From the NCBI GenBank assembly GCA_011082265.1, contig CP049781.1, positions 1,493,501 through 1,557,500 of the forward strand: a stretch of DNA of 64,000 nt, written 5' to 3'. A program made the position numbers and the translations under genes. This DNA is from Candidatus Lachnocurva vaginae (GTDB taxonomy: Bacteria > Bacillota > Clostridia > Lachnospirales > Lachnospiraceae). The number at the start of each line of letters is the position of its first letter. The first letter of the stretch is position 1. This document shows, piece by piece, positions 16,694 to 24,109 of this stretch. Under the pieces are notes generated by a model. The model was not told where the DNA came from. It worked only from the letters and a program-made list of their open reading frames with translations, and ran no database searches.

Positions 16694-18409
16694 CTATTTA
16701 AGCGGTTTTAACACCTTATCATTCACTATATCTCCTCTTTTTCTTAATACTTCTATAAAGAGATAAACTATAAATATCATTAAAGGCATTACAATCATAG
16801 ACATTGGGCTTTCTGTTACATAGCCTATAATTCCGGCAATCAAAAATCCTATAGCTGAAAATCCCGCTACTGTCATAGCATAAGTAAGCTGAGTTCTTAC
16901 ATGATTTATATGATAACATCTTGCACCCGCTGAAGACATAATCGTTGTATCTGAAATTGGTGAGCAATGATCTCCGCAAATAGATCCTGCAAGTACCGCT
17001 GCAATAGCTATAACCTGAAGTTCATTTGCATTCGTAAATACTTCACACACAATCGGAATAAGAACTGTAAATGTTCCCCAGCTTGTTCCCGTTGCAAATG
17101 ATAAAACCACACTTATAAGGAAAAGTATAAATGGGAAGAACATTGTAAAGCCTCCTGCAGATCCTTCAACAATATTATGAATGAATACATCAGCTCCAAG
17201 AAGTGAAGTCATGCTTGAAAGAGTCCACGCAAAAATAAGTATCAGAATAGCTCCGCACATATTTTTAAATCCTTCAAGAAGACTATTCATAAATTCTATA
17301 AATGAAAGTGTTCCTTCGAGTAAATAAAGGCAGAACATAAATAAAATTGAAACACCTGATGCCATAACAAGTGATTTTCCTGAATTACAGCTTGAAAAAG
17401 CATCTACAAAACTTTTACCCTTGAAAAAATCTCCTGTATAAAGCATAAAGAATATTGCTGCACCTATTAGAACTATTATAGGTATAATAAGATCTGATAC
17501 TCTCCCTATTTTATCTGAATTAATATTATTAGTATTATCTTCTAGCTTGTGACTTGTAAATATATCACCGTCTATAGCATTTTTTTCATGAATTCTCATT
17601 TCTCCATACTCAACTTTTCTTGTGATAATAAATATCATAAAAGCAATAGTAAGAAGTGCATAAAAATTATATGGAATAGTTCTTAAAAACATTACAAATC
17701 CGTTTACATGTGCATCTTTAGGAACAGAATATGTAACTGCTGCAGCCCAGCTTGAAATTGGAGCTATTATACACACCGGAGCCGCTGTTGCATCAATAAG
17801 ATATGAAAGCTTTGCTCTTGAAACATTATATTTATCTGTAACCGGCTTCATAACTGATCCTACTGTAAGGCAATTAAAATAATCATCAATAAAAATAACT
17901 ATTCCAAGAAGCATTGTAAGAAGCTGTGCTCCGATTCTTGTTTTAATATGCTTCTTAGCATATTCTCCAAAGGCCTTAGCTCCACCGGATTTATTAATTA
18001 AAGCTGTAACCCATGCAAGTGTAACTAAAAATACAAGTATGCTTACACGTGACTCATTGGAAATCGTTGTAATCATTCCGCCTTTTTTGTTATAAAACAA
18101 TGTATTATAAAAAAGTTCCAAATTTCCTTCCGAATAAAGCAATGCACCTGTCACAATTCCAAGGAATAGTGACGAATATACTTCTTTTGTTATCAGTGCC
18201 ATTCCTATGGCAATTATAGGTGGAAGTAAAGCAAATGCAGTCCCATATAATTTAGAAACATATTTATCTGCATTAATAGAACCTGTATTTAATGATTGAA
18301 CAATAAGTAAAGCTAATACTACAAAAAATATTAAAAATAAAACTATTTTCAATATTTTCGATTGTTTACTGGGGTGATAGTCTCCTCCCTTTAAATCCTC
18401 TATCATCAT
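16694..18409 (-). CDS. Na+/H+ antiporter family membrane protein (NhaC type)
   Basis: A 571-residue integral membrane transporter with about 12 or more hydrophobic segments. The C-terminal half has the family motifs SFATGTSWGTFTVLIPI and GSICGDHCSPISDTT, which mark the NhaC Na+/H+ antiporter group. It probably expels sodium or another cation or weak acid for protons. The N-terminal 20 residues are cytoplasmic. Two adjacent ATGs (18409 and 18406) follow GAAAGGA. It is a single gene; the gap above it is AT-rich and holds a 19-bp tandem duplication, and tRNA-Leu lies further up. Confidence 0.85.
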   Translation of the reverse strand: MMIEDLKGGDYHPSKQSKILKIVLFLIFFVVLALLIVQSLNTGSINADKYVSKLYGTAFALLPPIIAIGMALITKEVYSSLFLGIVTGALLYSEGNLELFYNTLFYNKKGGMITTISNESRVSILVFLVTLAWVTALINKSGGAKAFGEYAKKHIKTRIGAQLLTMLLGIVIFIDDYFNCLTVGSVMKPVTDKYNVSRAKLSYLIDATAAPVCIIAPISSWAAAVTYSVPKDAHVNGFVMFLRTIPYNFYALLTIAFMIFIITRKVEYGEMRIHEKNAIDGDIFTSHKLEDNTNNINSDKIGRVSDLIIPIIVLIGAAIFFMLYTGDFFKGKSFVDAFSSCNSGKSLVMASGVSILFMFCLYLLEGTLSFIEFMNSLLEGFKNMCGAILILIFAWTLSSMTSLLGADVFIHNIVEGSAGGFTMFFPFILFLISVVLSFATGTSWGTFTVLIPIVCEVFTNANELQVIAIAAVLAGSICGDHCSPISDTTIMSSAGARCYHINHVRTQLTYAMTVAGFSAIGFLIAGIIGYVTESPMSMIVMPLMIFIVYLFIEVLRKRGDIVNDKVLKPLK

Positions 18410-18569
18410 TATATCCTTTCTTTACTAATGAAATATTTTGTTTCATTATATCAGAATATTTTTATTTTTTTTATATTTTTTATACTTTTTTTAATTTAAC
18501 TTTTTATTTTTAAATGCTGGTCATTTTTATAATATTAGACTGTCTTTCTACTTTTACTACAAGATACAT

Positions 18570-18607
18570 CATAAAGATAGGCATAAAACATAAAAATAGG
18601 CATAAAA
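18570..18607. repeat. 19-bp tandem duplication
   Basis: CATAAAGATAGGCATAAAA (18570-18588) is followed at once by CATAAAAATAGGCATAAAA (18589-18607), with one mismatch. It lies between the antiporter gene and tRNA-Leu and touches the T tract of the tRNA terminator. Apart from these, the 18410-18659 gap shows nothing else recognisable. Confidence 0.75.
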
Positions 18608-18649
18608 AAAAACACCGAATAAAAAAAGAAAAGTGCTCTTTTTTCGATG
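18603..18649 (-). terminator. Probable terminator of tRNA-Leu
   Basis: On the minus strand CATCGAA (18649-18643) pairs with TTCGGTG (18619-18613), one G-T pair. The AT-rich interior can pair further, and a T9 run follows. It lies 11 bp past the tRNA end. Confidence 0.6.
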
Positions 18650-18659
18650 CTTTAAATAA

Positions 18660-18743
18660 TGTCGGTGGTGGGAATCGAACCCACATGGTGTTGCCACCAC
18701 AGGATTTTAAGTCCTGCGCGTCTGCCAGTTCCGCCACACCGAC
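18660..18743 (-). tRNA. tRNA-Leu (anticodon TAA)
   Basis: Reverse complement folds with acceptor GTCGGTG/CACCGAC and discriminator A (18660). The anticodon loop is CTTAAAA within the stem AGGA/TCCT, giving TAA. A long variable arm (GTGGTGGCAACACCAT) marks a class II tRNA, and the T-arm is GGGTTCGATTCCC. CCA is not encoded. Confidence 0.94.
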
Positions 18744-18910
18744 AGTCAATATATGCTATATGCCTTATCAAACTGACAGTTTCAGATTATATCATATAAG
18801 CATATAAGTTTCAATATATTTTTTTAATAATAAACAAGAGAAAATAAAAAAATTTCTTAAATCCAAAATTAATCTATATATTATAAATATATATTATAGA
18901 GTAATAGAGT

Positions 18911-18990
18911 AAAAAAAGAACAGCCAACGGCTGTCCTTAGGAGAAGGTATTTTTACTATGGGGATAGTAAAAATATATGTATTAGGGGTT
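18911..18990 (-). ncRNA. Candidate small RNA with C-rich loops
   Basis: A perfect -10 TATAAT lies on the minus strand at 19002-18997; no good -35 is seen. About seven bases later begins a transcript of about 80 nt with no coding frame. It contains AACCCCTAAT, a 10-bp hairpin (18973-18950) with a CCCC loop, a small hairpin CCTT-CTCCT-AAGG (18947-18935) whose loop is complementary to a Shine-Dalgarno site, and a terminator stem GGACAGCC/GGCTGTTC (18936-18918) with T7. A G-T pair in that stem and the T tract both favour the minus strand. It lies in the 340-bp gap between tRNA-Leu and ftsH. Confidence 0.42.
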
Positions 18991-19013
18991 TATGTCATTA
19001 TAGTATCATTTGA

Positions 19014-19066
19014 GTGTAAAAAAGTCTGCACAAACATATATTCATTTCAAATTTATGTTTGTGCAG
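19014..19066 (-). terminator. Intrinsic terminator after ftsH
   Basis: A perfect 13-bp stem, CTGCACAAACATA (19026-19038) with TATGTTTGTGCAG (19054-19066), is followed on the minus strand by ACTTTTTT. It lies 18 bp below the ftsH stop. Confidence 0.9.
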
Positions 19067-19083
19067 GTTGCATAAGTGTATTA

Positions 19084-20892
19084 TTATAAGAACAAAGTTT
19101 CAAATTCCTTGCCTGAAATTTTTTCTTTTTCAATTAAAAGCTTAGCTGAAGAATGAAGCACATCTATATGCTCTTCCAATATCTTTTTGGCTTTAGCATA
19201 ACACTCATCAATAATATTCTTAACTTCTTCATCAATTTCCGTTGCAATTTTTTCGCCATATGGTCTTTCCGTTGCAAGATCCTTTCCTAAGAATACTTCC
19301 TCATCACTTTCTCCATATGAAATAAGTCCTATTCTATCGGACATTCCATATTTCATGACCATATTTCTTGCTGTCTTTGTAGCTTTTTGTAAATCATTTG
19401 ATGCTCCGGTTGTAACATCTTTAAATATCATTTCTTCAGCTATTCTACCGCCTAAGCTTACCATAATATCTTCAAGCATAGTTTCTTTAGTTATAAACAT
19501 TTCATCCTTATCAGGAAGCGGCATTGTATATCCTGCTGCACTCATTCCTGTAGGAATTATTGAAATAGTGTATACAGGTCCCACTTTTTCAAGTACATGG
19601 AATAAAATAGCATGTCCGCTTTCGTGATATGCAGTAATCTTCTTTTCTTTTTCGGAAATAACTCTGCTTCGTTTTTCTGTACCAATTCCTGTCTTTATAA
19701 ATGCAGCCTTTATGTCTTTATCAGATATATAAGCTTTCTTTTCTTTTGCTGCAAGTATAGCCGCCTCATTTAAAATATTTTCAAGATCAGCTCCTGTATA
19801 TCCTGCAGTTGTTCTTGCAAGATGCTCCAAGTTTACATCATCAGAAAGTGGTTTATTTTTAGCATGTACTCTTAATATTGCTTCTCTTCCTTCAACATCA
19901 GGTCTCATAACTGCAACTTTTCTATCAAATCGTCCCGGTCTCATAATTGCAGGGTCCAAGATATCAACTCTGTTAGTAGCTGCCATAACGATAATGCCTT
20001 CATTTATATCAAATCCATCCATTTCGACAAGCATCTGATTTAAAGTCTGCTCTCTTTCATCATGACTTCCACCTAGACCCGCTCCTCTTTTTCTTGCTAC
20101 TGCATCTATTTCGTCGATAAATACTATACAAGGAGCAGATTTCTTTGCACTTTCAAATAAATCTCTTACTCTTGATGCTCCAACACCTACAAACATTTCA
20201 ACGAAGTCGGATCCTGATATTGAAAAGAATGGCACATCCGCTTCTCCGGCAATCGCCTTTGCAAGAAGTGTCTTTCCTGTTCCCGGAGGTCCTACAAGAA
20301 GTATGCCCTTAGGAATTCTCGCACCTACTGTCGTAAAATCTTCTGGCTTTTTTAAGAAGTCTACAACTTCCTTTAATTCTTCTTTTTCCTCTTTAAGTCC
20401 CGCAACATCTTCAAAACTTACATTTACTTTTGAGCCTTCTATGAGCTTAGCCCGACTTTTACCAAAATTCGACATCTTATCATTAGTAGGTCCGCCCATC
20501 ATCATATTTTGCCTATTTAATATTGCTGTAAAAAGTATAATAACTACTGCAACAACTATAAGCATCGGAAGAAGCGACTGCATCCAGGAATCTCTCGGAA
20601 TATCCTGAACTGCATATCTTACTCCTTCATGCTGTAATAATGTTTCTATTTTTTTTACATCTGAAACATATAAAACACTACTCTTTGCATCTTTTTTCTT
20701 AGATAACTTAAATTTTACAGCTCCTGTAGGGACCTGTTCATTTTGAACAATCTTTACATTATATATACTTTTAGTATCAACAGCTCTTTTAAAATCACTA
20801 TAATCACAGGTTGAAATATTCTTTATGGTAGACATCCACCACATAAGAAACATAATCATTGCTATAAATATAAAGCTTATTTTACTTTTCAT
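19084..20892 (-). CDS. ftsH: ATP-dependent zinc metalloprotease FtsH
   Basis: Membrane AAA+ protease for quality control and turnover of membrane and short-lived proteins. The 602 residues have a first membrane segment at about 5-20, an extracytoplasmic part, and a second segment at about 106-125. The AAA domain has Walker A GPPGTGKT (201-208), Walker B IVFIDEIDA (257-264) and the second region of homology ATNRVDILD...RPGRFDR. The zinc site is HESGH (423-427). The nearest GGAGG is 16 bases before the ATG, unusually far. It follows tilS-hpt as in Bacillus and has its own terminator. Confidence 0.96.
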   Translation of the reverse strand: MKSKISFIFIAMIMFLMWWMSTIKNISTCDYSDFKRAVDTKSIYNVKIVQNEQVPTGAVKFKLSKKKDAKSSVLYVSDVKKIETLLQHEGVRYAVQDIPRDSWMQSLLPMLIVVAVVIILFTAILNRQNMMMGGPTNDKMSNFGKSRAKLIEGSKVNVSFEDVAGLKEEKEELKEVVDFLKKPEDFTTVGARIPKGILLVGPPGTGKTLLAKAIAGEADVPFFSISGSDFVEMFVGVGASRVRDLFESAKKSAPCIVFIDEIDAVARKRGAGLGGSHDEREQTLNQMLVEMDGFDINEGIIVMAATNRVDILDPAIMRPGRFDRKVAVMRPDVEGREAILRVHAKNKPLSDDVNLEHLARTTAGYTGADLENILNEAAILAAKEKKAYISDKDIKAAFIKTGIGTEKRSRVISEKEKKITAYHESGHAILFHVLEKVGPVYTISIIPTGMSAAGYTMPLPDKDEMFITKETMLEDIMVSLGGRIAEEMIFKDVTTGASNDLQKATKTARNMVMKYGMSDRIGLISYGESDEEVFLGKDLATERPYGEKIATEIDEEVKNIIDECYAKAKKILEEHIDVLHSSAKLLIEKEKISGKEFETLFL

Positions 20893-20920
20893 AACTTAAA
20901 ATCGCTTTCCTCCAAATACA

Positions 20921-21445
20921 TTAATCAACCGAAACCACTCCTATATATGGAAGATTTCTGTACTTCTGAGCATAATCAAGTCCGTATCCTACTACAAATT
21001 TATCCGGTATCGTAAATCCTAAATAAGAAACTTTTACTTCAACCTCTCTTCTTTCCGGTTTATCAAGCATTACGCAAAACTTTACAGAGCGTGCTTTTTT
21101 ATCTTTAAAATATTTTTCCAAAAAATGAAGCGTATTTCCGCTGTCAATTATATCTTCTACAACTAAAACATCCTGGCCTTCAGGGTCTAAATCGAGTTCA
21201 TGAGTAACCTTTACATTACCTGACGATACAGATTCTTCTGCATAACTTGAAGTTGACATAAAATCAATTCTTACAGGGATAGTTATTCTTTTAGCAAGCT
21301 CCGTTGCGAAAAAAGCCGCACCCTTTAAAATACAAACAAGATGCAATGTTTTCCCTTCATAATCTTTACTGATTTGTTTACCGAGTTCCTTAATTCTTTT
21401 TTCAACATCTTCTTCCGAAATCATTACTTCAATTTCTTCACTCAT
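20921..21445 (-). CDS. hpt: Hypoxanthine phosphoribosyltransferase
   Basis: Purine salvage enzyme that converts hypoxanthine or guanine plus PRPP to IMP or GMP. The PRPP loop is VLVVEDIIDSGNTL, and LKGAAFF and YGLDYAQKYRNLPYIG are also family hallmarks. The length (174 residues) is normal. The frame extends to a TTG at 21448, but the ATG at 21445 sits eight bases after AGGAG and is preferred. Its start overlaps the tilS stop by 8 bp, so the two are coupled. Confidence 0.95.
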   Translation of the reverse strand: MSEEIEVMISEEDVEKRIKELGKQISKDYEGKTLHLVCILKGAAFFATELAKRITIPVRIDFMSTSSYAEESVSSGNVKVTHELDLDPEGQDVLVVEDIIDSGNTLHFLEKYFKDKKARSVKFCVMLDKPERREVEVKVSYLGFTIPDKFVVGYGLDYAQKYRNLPYIGVVSVD

Positions 21446-22850
21446 CAAAAATTCTCCTAACAGTAATTTTAAGTACAGTTTCTGTTTTTTCGGTAATTTT
21501 TACCGATTCACATATCCTATATCCGATTATGTAATTTACTCTTTTTTCTGAAGCTAGAAGTGGAATAGTATGTCTTTTAAATCTGTCCACTTTTTCATTC
21601 ACAAAATACTTTTTTAATGTTTGTGTATGTTTGTCCTTATCTATAAAAAAGTAATCGCCCTTTCTTCCTGTCCTAAGATATAAATTATGCTTAATAACAT
21701 CATAATCGAGATATTCAGTATATCTATTTTTATGAATAAAATCAATGTTTAGCACATTTAAACATTTAAGCTTTATTTCATATCCTAAATAATTAAGCGT
21801 TTCCTCTTCTCCTATTTTTAAAGGTTTTATCTTAATTTCTTCAGAAGTAGAACTTAATTCATCAATTTCTTTCTTCCTTTTTAGATAAATTTCATCATTT
21901 GTTTTTACAAGAATTAAATTTCCTGAAAGATTTATGCTTTTCCCATTTTCCTTTTCTATAAGCGACATTGCTGCATCAATTTGTTTCTTAGAAATGTCTT
22001 TTCCATGTGTTATTCCCTGTCTTAAAAAATTAAGAATTATATACTCCTGTATAATTTTATCTTCTTTCAAAAGAGCTTTTACATTAATCTTTTTATTCTT
22101 AATATTTTTTTCAATAAAAGCTATCGCCTTATTTGAAAAATACTCTTCTGCTTCACTTACTTTTTCTGCTGTATTTAAAATGTGATCAATCGCTTTATCA
22201 TTAATTTCAGTTAAAATTGGAAGAATTTTATGTCTTATTTTATTTCTATTAAATCTATCATCTTTATTTGTAGAATCTTCTTTATAGTCCTGACCTTTAT
22301 CTCTTAAATAATTAAGAATTTCATCTTTTGAAAGACATAAAAGAGGCCTTATGATATTATCCCTTTTTGCTTTCATCCCAGAAATTCCTCTAAGTCCTGT
22401 TCCTCTAATCAACTGAAGAAGAACTGTTTCAACATTATCTTCTTTATGATGAGCAACTGCAATATATACTTTCTTATTATCGTATAAAAGCTTTTTCTCT
22501 TTTTCTTTAAAAGCATTATATCGTAAATTTCTTGCCGCTTCTTCTTCACTCATTCCATGCTCTTTTTTATATGCTAAAGCATCTACGTGAACAATCTCAT
22601 AATCTATATTATATTTTTTTGCTAAATCTTTTGTAAATTCTGCATCCCGAATGCTTTCTTTACCTCTTATACCATGCTCTACATGAAAAAGTGTAATATT
22701 TATATTTAAAAAGCTTTTTAAAGCCAAAAAAATAAGTAAAAGAGCAACGGAATCGCTTCCTCCGGAAACTCCTAATATTACGTCAGAGCCTCTTTTTAAA
22801 TGTATATTGTTATTTATATACTTATAAACCTTTTCTTCTATATAATGCAT
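21438..22850 (-). CDS. tilS: tRNA(Ile)-lysidine synthase
   Basis: Converts the wobble C of tRNA-Ile (CAU) to lysidine, so that the tRNA reads AUA instead of AUG; essential in most bacteria. The PP-loop SGGSDS is at 29-34. VAHHKEDNVETVLLQL and GTGLRGISGM follow, then a helical middle and a C-terminal domain of about 100 residues (for example LRTGRKGDYF). The 470 residues are typical. A terminator lies between it and divIC upstream, so it may have its own promoter, which I could not place. Confidence 0.94.
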   Translation of the reverse strand: MHYIEEKVYKYINNNIHLKRGSDVILGVSGGSDSVALLLIFLALKSFLNINITLFHVEHGIRGKESIRDAEFTKDLAKKYNIDYEIVHVDALAYKKEHGMSEEEAARNLRYNAFKEKEKKLLYDNKKVYIAVAHHKEDNVETVLLQLIRGTGLRGISGMKAKRDNIIRPLLCLSKDEILNYLRDKGQDYKEDSTNKDDRFNRNKIRHKILPILTEINDKAIDHILNTAEKVSEAEEYFSNKAIAFIEKNIKNKKINVKALLKEDKIIQEYIILNFLRQGITHGKDISKKQIDAAMSLIEKENGKSINLSGNLILVKTNDEIYLKRKKEIDELSSTSEEIKIKPLKIGEEETLNYLGYEIKLKCLNVLNIDFIHKNRYTEYLDYDVIKHNLYLRTGRKGDYFFIDKDKHTQTLKKYFVNEKVDRFKRHTIPLLASEKRVNYIIGYRICESVKITEKTETVLKITVRRIFDE

Positions 22851-22864
22851 TTTTCTCCACTTAT

Positions 22865-22901
22865 GAAAAAATAAAGCCGAAACGAAAGTCGTTTCAACTT
22901 T
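22865..22901 (-). terminator. Intrinsic terminator between divIC and tilS
   Basis: On the minus strand AAAGTTGAAACGA pairs with TCGTTTCGGCTTT (22901-22889 with 22885-22873), 13 bp including two G-T pairs, loop CTT, followed by ATTTTTTC. The stem overlaps the divIC stop codon. The G-T pairs exist only on this strand, which fixes the direction. Confidence 0.8.
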
Positions 22902-23193
22902 AGTGTTTTTCTTTGAATATAATCCAATTTCCTTTTACCATAGAAAGATTCTTTTCTGCACTAATCGCAAAAAAGTCATCTTCTTTTGTATATTTTTCAT
23001 ACTTAATAAGTTCTTTATTCTCTTTTAAAAGCCTTTTCTTTTCTTTTAAAAGTCTTGCTTTCTCATTTTGAGCTGACTGATTCTTCTTATATAAACGTCC
23101 CATTTGAACAGATAGAACTGTAACAATGAATAACACAATTATTATTAAATATATCCTTTGTCCCTTTTTTAGCTTTCCTCTATTAGAAGACAT
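22900..23193 (-). CDS. divIC: Septum formation initiator DivIC/FtsB-like
   Basis: Small bitopic division protein that partners FtsL-type proteins at the septum. The 97 residues comprise a basic cytoplasmic tail, one membrane segment (YLIIIVLFIVTVLSVQMG, about 15-32), a coiled coil rich in K, E and L, and a short end (DFFAISAEKNLSMVKGNWIIF) typical of FtsB/DivIC. The frame can be read from a TTG at 23205, but that codon overlaps the GGAG ribosome site that serves the ATG at 23193, so the latter is the start. It lies 14 bp below rqcP and is probably transcribed with it. Confidence 0.88.
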   Translation of the reverse strand: MSSNRGKLKKGQRIYLIIIVLFIVTVLSVQMGRLYKKNQSAQNEKARLLKEKKRLLKENKELIKYEKYTKEDDFFAISAEKNLSMVKGNWIIFKEKH

Positions 23194-23207
23194 TATATAC
23201 TCCAACT

Positions 23208-23447
23208 CTACAAATATTTATATAGGCTTTCAGCCTCATCTTTTTTAACTATTTCCGGTGTTTTTAGCACTTCAGCCTTAACTATTTTATTTCCGAATTC
23301 AATTTCTATTATATCACCGACTTTTACATTAAAAGATGGCTTTACTACTTTATCATTTACTTTTATTCTTCCATTAGTAGCTGCATCATTTGCAACAGTC
23401 CTTCTTTTTATAAGTCTGCTTAATTTTAAATATTTATCCAGTCGCAT
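23208..23447 (-). CDS. rqcP: S4-domain ribosome quality control protein RqcP
   Basis: A 79-residue S4 RNA-binding protein (MRLDKYLKLSRLIKRR, then AATNGRIKVND and GDIIEIEFG). RqcP (YabO) acts with RqcH in C-terminal alanine tailing of nascent chains on stalled 60S-like 50S subunits. Size and position just before divIC are as in Bacillus, where yabO precedes yabP, yabQ and divIC; here yabP and yabQ are absent. The start follows AAAAGGGATATT. Confidence 0.9.
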   Translation of the reverse strand: MRLDKYLKLSRLIKRRTVANDAATNGRIKVNDKVVKPSFNVKVGDIIEIEFGNKIVKAEVLKTPEIVKKDEAESLYKYL

Positions 23448-23535
23448 AATATCCCTTTTTTATTTTTATTTACTTACATTTTTTGCTTTTTGCTTTGGCA
23501 TCTTAACTTAAGTAATCTTATTTTTTATATTCGCT

Positions 23536-23570
23536 TAAAAAAGAGGCTCAAAACAAAAGTCCTGAGCCTC
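23536..23570 (-). terminator. Intrinsic terminator after hup
   Basis: GAGGCTCA (23543-23550) pairs with TGAGCCTC (23563-23570), perfect, followed on the minus strand by TTTTTTAAGCG. It lies about 20 bp below the HU gene and separates it from rqcP. Confidence 0.9.
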
Positions 23571-23591
23571 CTACTCTTAATTCGCAAATAA

Positions 23592-23867
23592 TTATTTATT
23601 TACAACTTCCTTTAAAGCTTTTCCGGCTTTGAATTTAGGTGCTTTAGATGCAGGAATTGTCATCTCTTTACCTGTCTGAGGGTTTCTTCCTGTTCTTGCA
23701 GCTCTTTCTGCTACTTCAAATGTTCCGAAGCCTACAAGTTGAATCTTTTCACCCTTTGAAAGCTCTTCTGCAACAACTTCTGTGAAAGCTTTTAATGTAG
23801 CTTCTGTATCTTTCTTTGAAAGCTCTGTCTTTGTTGCTATTGCTGAAACTAATTCTGTTTTATTCAT
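23592..23867 (-). CDS. hup: DNA-binding protein HU
   Basis: Histone-like nucleoid protein that bends and packages DNA as a dimer. The 91 residues are standard (MNKTELVSAIATKTELSKKD at the N-terminus). The beta-arm region reads RAARTGRNPQTGKEMTIPAS with the conserved proline, and the protein ends KALKEVVNK. The start follows GAGGAGG. It is monocistronic, with a consensus promoter above and a strong terminator below, consistent with high expression. Confidence 0.97.
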   Translation of the reverse strand: MNKTELVSAIATKTELSKKDTEATLKAFTEVVAEELSKGEKIQLVGFGTFEVAERAARTGRNPQTGKEMTIPASKAPKFKAGKALKEVVNK

Positions 23868-23934
23868 TTTAAATTCCTCCTCTGGAAAAAATATTCTACC
23901 CCGTTTTTTCTATTTAGGGAATAATCTGTTTTAA

Positions 23935-23963
23935 TTTATAATAGTTTTGTTGACCTTTGTCAA
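23935..23963 (-). promoter_or_regulatory. Sigma-A type promoter of hup
   Basis: On the minus strand, -35 TTGACA (23963-23958), a 17-bp spacer and -10 TATAAA (23940-23935) sit about 70 bp above the HU start. Confidence 0.85.
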
Positions 23964-24016
23964 GAAAAAAGCCTATTTTATAGGGATTTATGAATTTTTA
24001 ACAATTTTTTTGATAC

Positions 24017-24052
24017 TTTATAACAATTTTTTCTTAACATTTTTGTTATAAA
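24017..24052. repeat. Inverted repeat upstream of the hup promoter
   Basis: TTTATAACAA (24017-24026) and TTGTTATAAA (24043-24052) form a perfect 10-bp inverted repeat with a 16-base loop. No T tract follows on either strand, so it is not a clear terminator. It sits between the end of the PEGA lipoprotein gene and the hup promoter. Confidence 0.5.
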
Positions 24053-24109
24053 TTATTATTGCTTTTTTCGATTCATATTATTTCTTTCTATTCGTTGATA
24101 ATATTTTTC

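Noticed and set aside
18510..18749. Open frames on both strands over tRNA-Leu.
   Set aside because: They read through a structurally clear tRNA gene and AT-rich flanks.
18958..19089. A 43-codon plus-strand frame with AGGAGAAGG ten bases before its ATG, antisense to the candidate sRNA.
   Set aside because: The ribosome-site match is the complement of the sRNA anti-SD loop, the last third of the frame runs through the ftsH terminator hairpin and into ftsH, no plus promoter is clear, and the hairpin G-T pair favours the minus strand.
24017..24052. Terminator for the PEGA lipoprotein gene.
   Set aside because: The inverted repeat is perfect, but neither strand has a T tract after it.
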